This document shows, piece by piece, positions 61,827-64,000 of a stretch of 64,000 nt of DNA. Every line of letters begins with the position of its first letter. The first letter of the stretch is position 1. The DNA comes from Rhizobacter sp. SG703 (lineage in GTDB: Bacteria; Pseudomonadota; Gammaproteobacteria; Burkholderiales; Burkholderiaceae_C), in contig NZ_JAAZQK010000002.1 of NCBI RefSeq assembly GCF_012275445.1, forward strand, positions 186,001 to 250,000, in the 5' to 3' direction. The notes under the pieces are model-generated. The model ran no database searches and had not been told where the DNA came from. It saw nothing but the letters and a program-made list of their open reading frames with translations. The position numbers were made by a program, and so were the translations under genes.

Positions 61827-63002
61827 ATGCGCAAGACGTGGCTGATTTTCTCCCAGGCCGTGACGGTGGCCGTGGCCGTGCTGTTCGTGGTCGCGACGCT
61901 GAAGCCGGACTGGGTGCGCCGCCAGCCCGGCAACGGCCTGCCGAGCATCGTGTCGATCAGCCAGGCGCCGGCGCTCCAGAACGTGTCGCTGCCGCCCGGC
62001 GGCGTCCCCAGCTACAGCGGCGCGGCACGGCGCGCGTCGCCGGCCGTCGTCAGCATCACCGCCAGCAAGGCGCCGGCGCGCAACCCGCACGGCGAGGACC
62101 CGTGGTTCAAGTTCTTCTTCGGTGAGGGCGCACAGCAGCGCGAGCAGCCGCAAGTGGGCCTCGGCTCCGGCGTGATCGTGTCGCCCGAGGGCTACCTGCT
62201 GACCAACAACCACGTCGTCGAAGGCGCCGACGACATCGAGGTGCAACTCGTCGACGCGCGCCGCGCGAAGGCCAAGGTGGTCGGCAGCGATCCCGACACC
62301 GACGTCGCGGTGCTGAAGATCACGCTCGACAAGCTGCCGGTGATCGCGTTCGGCAGCGCCGAGACGCTGCAGGTCGGCGACGTGGTGCTGGCCATCGGCA
62401 ACCCGTTCGGCGTCGGCCAGACGGTCACGTCGGGCATCGTCAGCGCGCTCGGCCGCAACCAGCTCGGCATCAACACCTTCGAGAACTTCATCCAGACCGA
62501 TGCGGCGATCAACCCCGGCAACTCGGGCGGCGCGCTGGTCGACACCAACGGCAACCTGCTCGGCATCAACACCGCCATCTACTCGCGCAGCGGCGGCAGC
62601 CTGGGCATCGGCTTCGCGATCCCCGAGACGACCGCGCGCCAGGTGATGGAAGGCCTGATCCGCGACGGCCAGGTCACCCGCGGCTGGATCGGCGTCGAGC
62701 CGCGCGACCTGACGCCCGAGATCGCCGAAACCTTCAACCTGCCGATCAAGGAAGGCGTGCTGATCACCGGCGTGCTGCAGAACGGCCCGGCCGCGAGCGG
62801 CGGCCTGCGCCCGGGCGACGTGGTCGTCAAGGTGGCCGAGACGCCGGTGAGCAACACGGTGCAGCTGCTGGCCGCGGTGGCCGCGCTGAAACCCAAGGAA
62901 ACCGCGCAGATCGGCGTGCAGCGCGGCGACAAGGCGCTCGAGATCAGCGTGATGGTGGCGCAGCGGCCACGCGGCAAGGCACAGGTCAGGCGCGAAGAAT
63001 GA
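61827..63002 (+). CDS. DegS/DegQ-type periplasmic trypsin-like protease with one PDZ domain
   Basis: 391 residues. One N-terminal helix (LIFSQAVTVAVAVLFVVATL) anchors it in the inner membrane, then a trypsin-like domain with His129 (LLTNNHVVEGA), Asp159 (DTDVAVLKI) and Ser233 (NPGNSGGALV). A single PDZ domain follows (WIGVEPRDLTPE...GVLITGVLQNGPAA). One PDZ and the anchor resemble DegS or the betaproteobacterial HtrA-like protein, which cuts anti-sigma factors or misfolded proteins. The TTG at 61824 is one codon upstream; ATG 61827 is preferred. Its 3' end overlaps the convergent gene by 17 bp. Confidence 0.9.
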   Translation: MRKTWLIFSQAVTVAVAVLFVVATLKPDWVRRQPGNGLPSIVSISQAPALQNVSLPPGGVPSYSGAARRASPAVVSITASKAPARNPHGEDPWFKFFFGEGAQQREQPQVGLGSGVIVSPEGYLLTNNHVVEGADDIEVQLVDARRAKAKVVGSDPDTDVAVLKITLDKLPVIAFGSAETLQVGDVVLAIGNPFGVGQTVTSGIVSALGRNQLGINTFENFIQTDAAINPGNSGGALVDTNGNLLGINTAIYSRSGGSLGIGFAIPETTARQVMEGLIRDGQVTRGWIGVEPRDLTPEIAETFNLPIKEGVLITGVLQNGPAASGGLRPGDVVVKVAETPVSNTVQLLAAVAALKPKETAQIGVQRGDKALEISVMVAQRPRGKAQVRREE

Positions 63003-63954
63003 TCGCGGTCCGGGGCTGATCGGCACCCGGTGACCAGTTGCTCCAGTCGGTCGGGTGGAACCCCGCGCCGAACGCCGGAAACTGCACACCGCGCCGGCGT
63101 TGCTCAACCCGGCGCCGCCCCGGCACCGGCACGATGGTCGGGATGGTCCTGCGCAGTGCCCAGTAGCTCTCCAACACGGTTTCGTCCTGTGTTTCGAGGT
63201 ACTGCGCCTTCAGCGAATCGCACCGATGCAAGTCAGCACGCTTCGACTCGTCAGCGTGGAACATGCCGTCCACCCGGTGCCCCTCGCTCAGGTCGATCGA
63301 CCCCACGCGGAACTCCGGCCGGTCCAGCAGCAGGCACACCAGGCGCTCCTGCAAGAAGATCTTCAGCGCGACCGGCCGCCCGCCCCTTGCCGGGTAGGTC
63401 GTCGCGGCGTTCAAGTCGACCGCGAGCGGATGGGAGTCGTCTTCGCAGCACGTCCACAGTTGCTGCGCAAGCTCCAGCCACCGGCGCCAGAACACGGGCT
63501 TCGCGATGAAGTAGTTCGAGAAAACCGTGTTGCGCGACGTGACGACCCATGTTCTCAGGTCGATGGCCAAGCCGATGCCGTCGACAAACCGTTGACTCGC
63601 GTCCAGCAGGCCCGCACAGGTCGCCTCGCCCTGCTCGAACGCGTTCAAAAAAAACGCGCCATGGTCCCAGAAAGGCGAAAGGAGCATGACGTCCTCGGCA
63701 TCGCCCACCATGTCGAGCAACTCGATGACCTGCTGGCCGTTGACGCCGGTCTTCTCGGCAAAACGTGGCGACAGGAATCCGTACCACGCACCTTCCTGCA
63801 GCGTGTTCGACTGAAGGAATTTGAGGATGGGCCAGAACTCCAGCCAATCCGGCCGCTCGCTCGCGGTGTTGTCGAGCGGGATGAACTCAGGCTCGACCCG
63901 ACGTCGGGAAGCCTCGTCGTAATGGATCTGGTAGACGAATGCAGTCCGGCTCAT
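62986..63954 (-). CDS. Conserved hypothetical protein (FVYQIHYDE family)
   Basis: 322 residues, soluble, no signal peptide. Starts MSRTAFVYQIHYDEASRRRVEPEFIPLDNTASERPDW, a pattern I know from uncharacterised proteins in polysaccharide clusters (from memory, not checked). LEFWPILKFLQSN, FYGFLSPRF-like (WYGFLSPRFAEKTGV) and MLLSPFWDHGAFFLNAFEQGE are conserved-looking blocks. An enzymatic function cannot be named; a glycosyltransferase-like role is possible. A TTG at 63963 would add three residues; the ATG at 63954 is used. Its 3' end overlaps the protease gene by 17 bp. Confidence 0.75.
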   Translation of the reverse strand: MSRTAFVYQIHYDEASRRRVEPEFIPLDNTASERPDWLEFWPILKFLQSNTLQEGAWYGFLSPRFAEKTGVNGQQVIELLDMVGDAEDVMLLSPFWDHGAFFLNAFEQGEATCAGLLDASQRFVDGIGLAIDLRTWVVTSRNTVFSNYFIAKPVFWRRWLELAQQLWTCCEDDSHPLAVDLNAATTYPARGGRPVALKIFLQERLVCLLLDRPEFRVGSIDLSEGHRVDGMFHADESKRADLHRCDSLKAQYLETQDETVLESYWALRRTIPTIVPVPGRRRVEQRRRGVQFPAFGAGFHPTDWSNWSPGADQPRTAIILRA

Positions 63955-63967
63955 CGACGTCAAGAAC

Positions 63968-64000
63968 CTAGGCCTTGGAGGTCGTCTTGTCCTCGGGCGC
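63968..64000 (-). CDS. C-terminal end of a minus-strand gene, possibly tatC
   Basis: The last 33 bases read in reverse as APEDKTTSKA followed by TAG, running off the window. Ten residues are too few to identify. In related bacteria tatC often sits beside this protease gene, so tatC is a guess by context only. Confidence 0.3.
   Translation of the reverse strand, partial: APEDKTTSKA

Overview
The window is a very GC-rich piece of a betaproteobacterial chromosome, almost certainly Burkholderiales of the Rubrivivax/Leptothrix/Ideonella/Roseateles type. I base this on codon use and on the block petA-petB-petC-sspA-sspB next to secA, argJ and dciA. Genus-level placement is inference. No phage, integrase, intact transposase or CRISPR array was seen.

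Region by region. 1-6.4 kb: the 5' part of a dienelactone hydrolase gene and ppx, then on the minus strand an SOS-type group, imuA-imuB, with a LexA-like box at the imuA start. Two genes follow downstream: a subtilisin-like protease and a small protein resembling the protease prodomain. 6.5-11.1 kb: a MarR-GNAT fusion, a YchJ protein, a membrane protein, a sialidase-like propeller and a MoaD/ThiS protein separated by a 266-bp inverted-repeat element, and rarD. 11.1-15.8 kb: an accessory stretch with two leucine-rich-repeat-like proteins, a GH46 chitosanase lipoprotein and a lipoprotein alpha/beta hydrolase. 15.9-18.4 kb: a rubrerythrin, Fe-S oxidoreductase and DUF3501 operon. 18.4-24.9 kb: a hydrolase, a prepilin-like protein, a 40-residue membrane peptide, gspA-gspB, DUF2630, a divergent MurA paralogue and a GyrI-like protein. 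25.0-26.6 kb: an AT-richer orphan gene whose protein carries a tandemly duplicated domain of about 160 residues. 26.6-27.8 kb: an imelysin-family protein.

27.9-41.0 kb is one polysaccharide locus of 11 genes on the plus strand, many joined by ATGA or GTGA overlaps. It encodes an acyltransferase, a flippase, an O-antigen-ligase-type polymerase, two NodB-like deacetylases, a third possible deacetylase, four glycosyltransferases and a kinase-domain protein of unknown role. It is followed by about 640 bp of non-coding DNA built from nested long inverted repeats (41.04-41.68 kb).

41.7-64 kb is mostly housekeeping: argJ, a GNAT, secA, an M23 peptidase, dciA, tRNA-Thr(UGU), sspBA, the cytochrome bc1 operon, mscL, a DUF1631 protein, pdxA, a Crp/Fnr regulator divergent from a BLUF photoreceptor, a GH92 alpha-mannosidase lipoprotein, a Nif3-family protein, a DegS/DegQ-type protease and a protein of unknown function. 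The last bases may be the 3' end of a tat gene.

Working together: chitosanase, GH92 mannosidase and gspAB suggest secreted attack on fungal-type polymers, and the LRR-like and duplicated-domain proteins could be effectors, but both ideas are inference. The strongest candidate for an undescribed system is the SOS-box-controlled imuA-imuB-subtilase-inhibitor group. Next come the duplicated-domain orphan, the LRR/F-box-like pair and the palindromic region at 41 kb.
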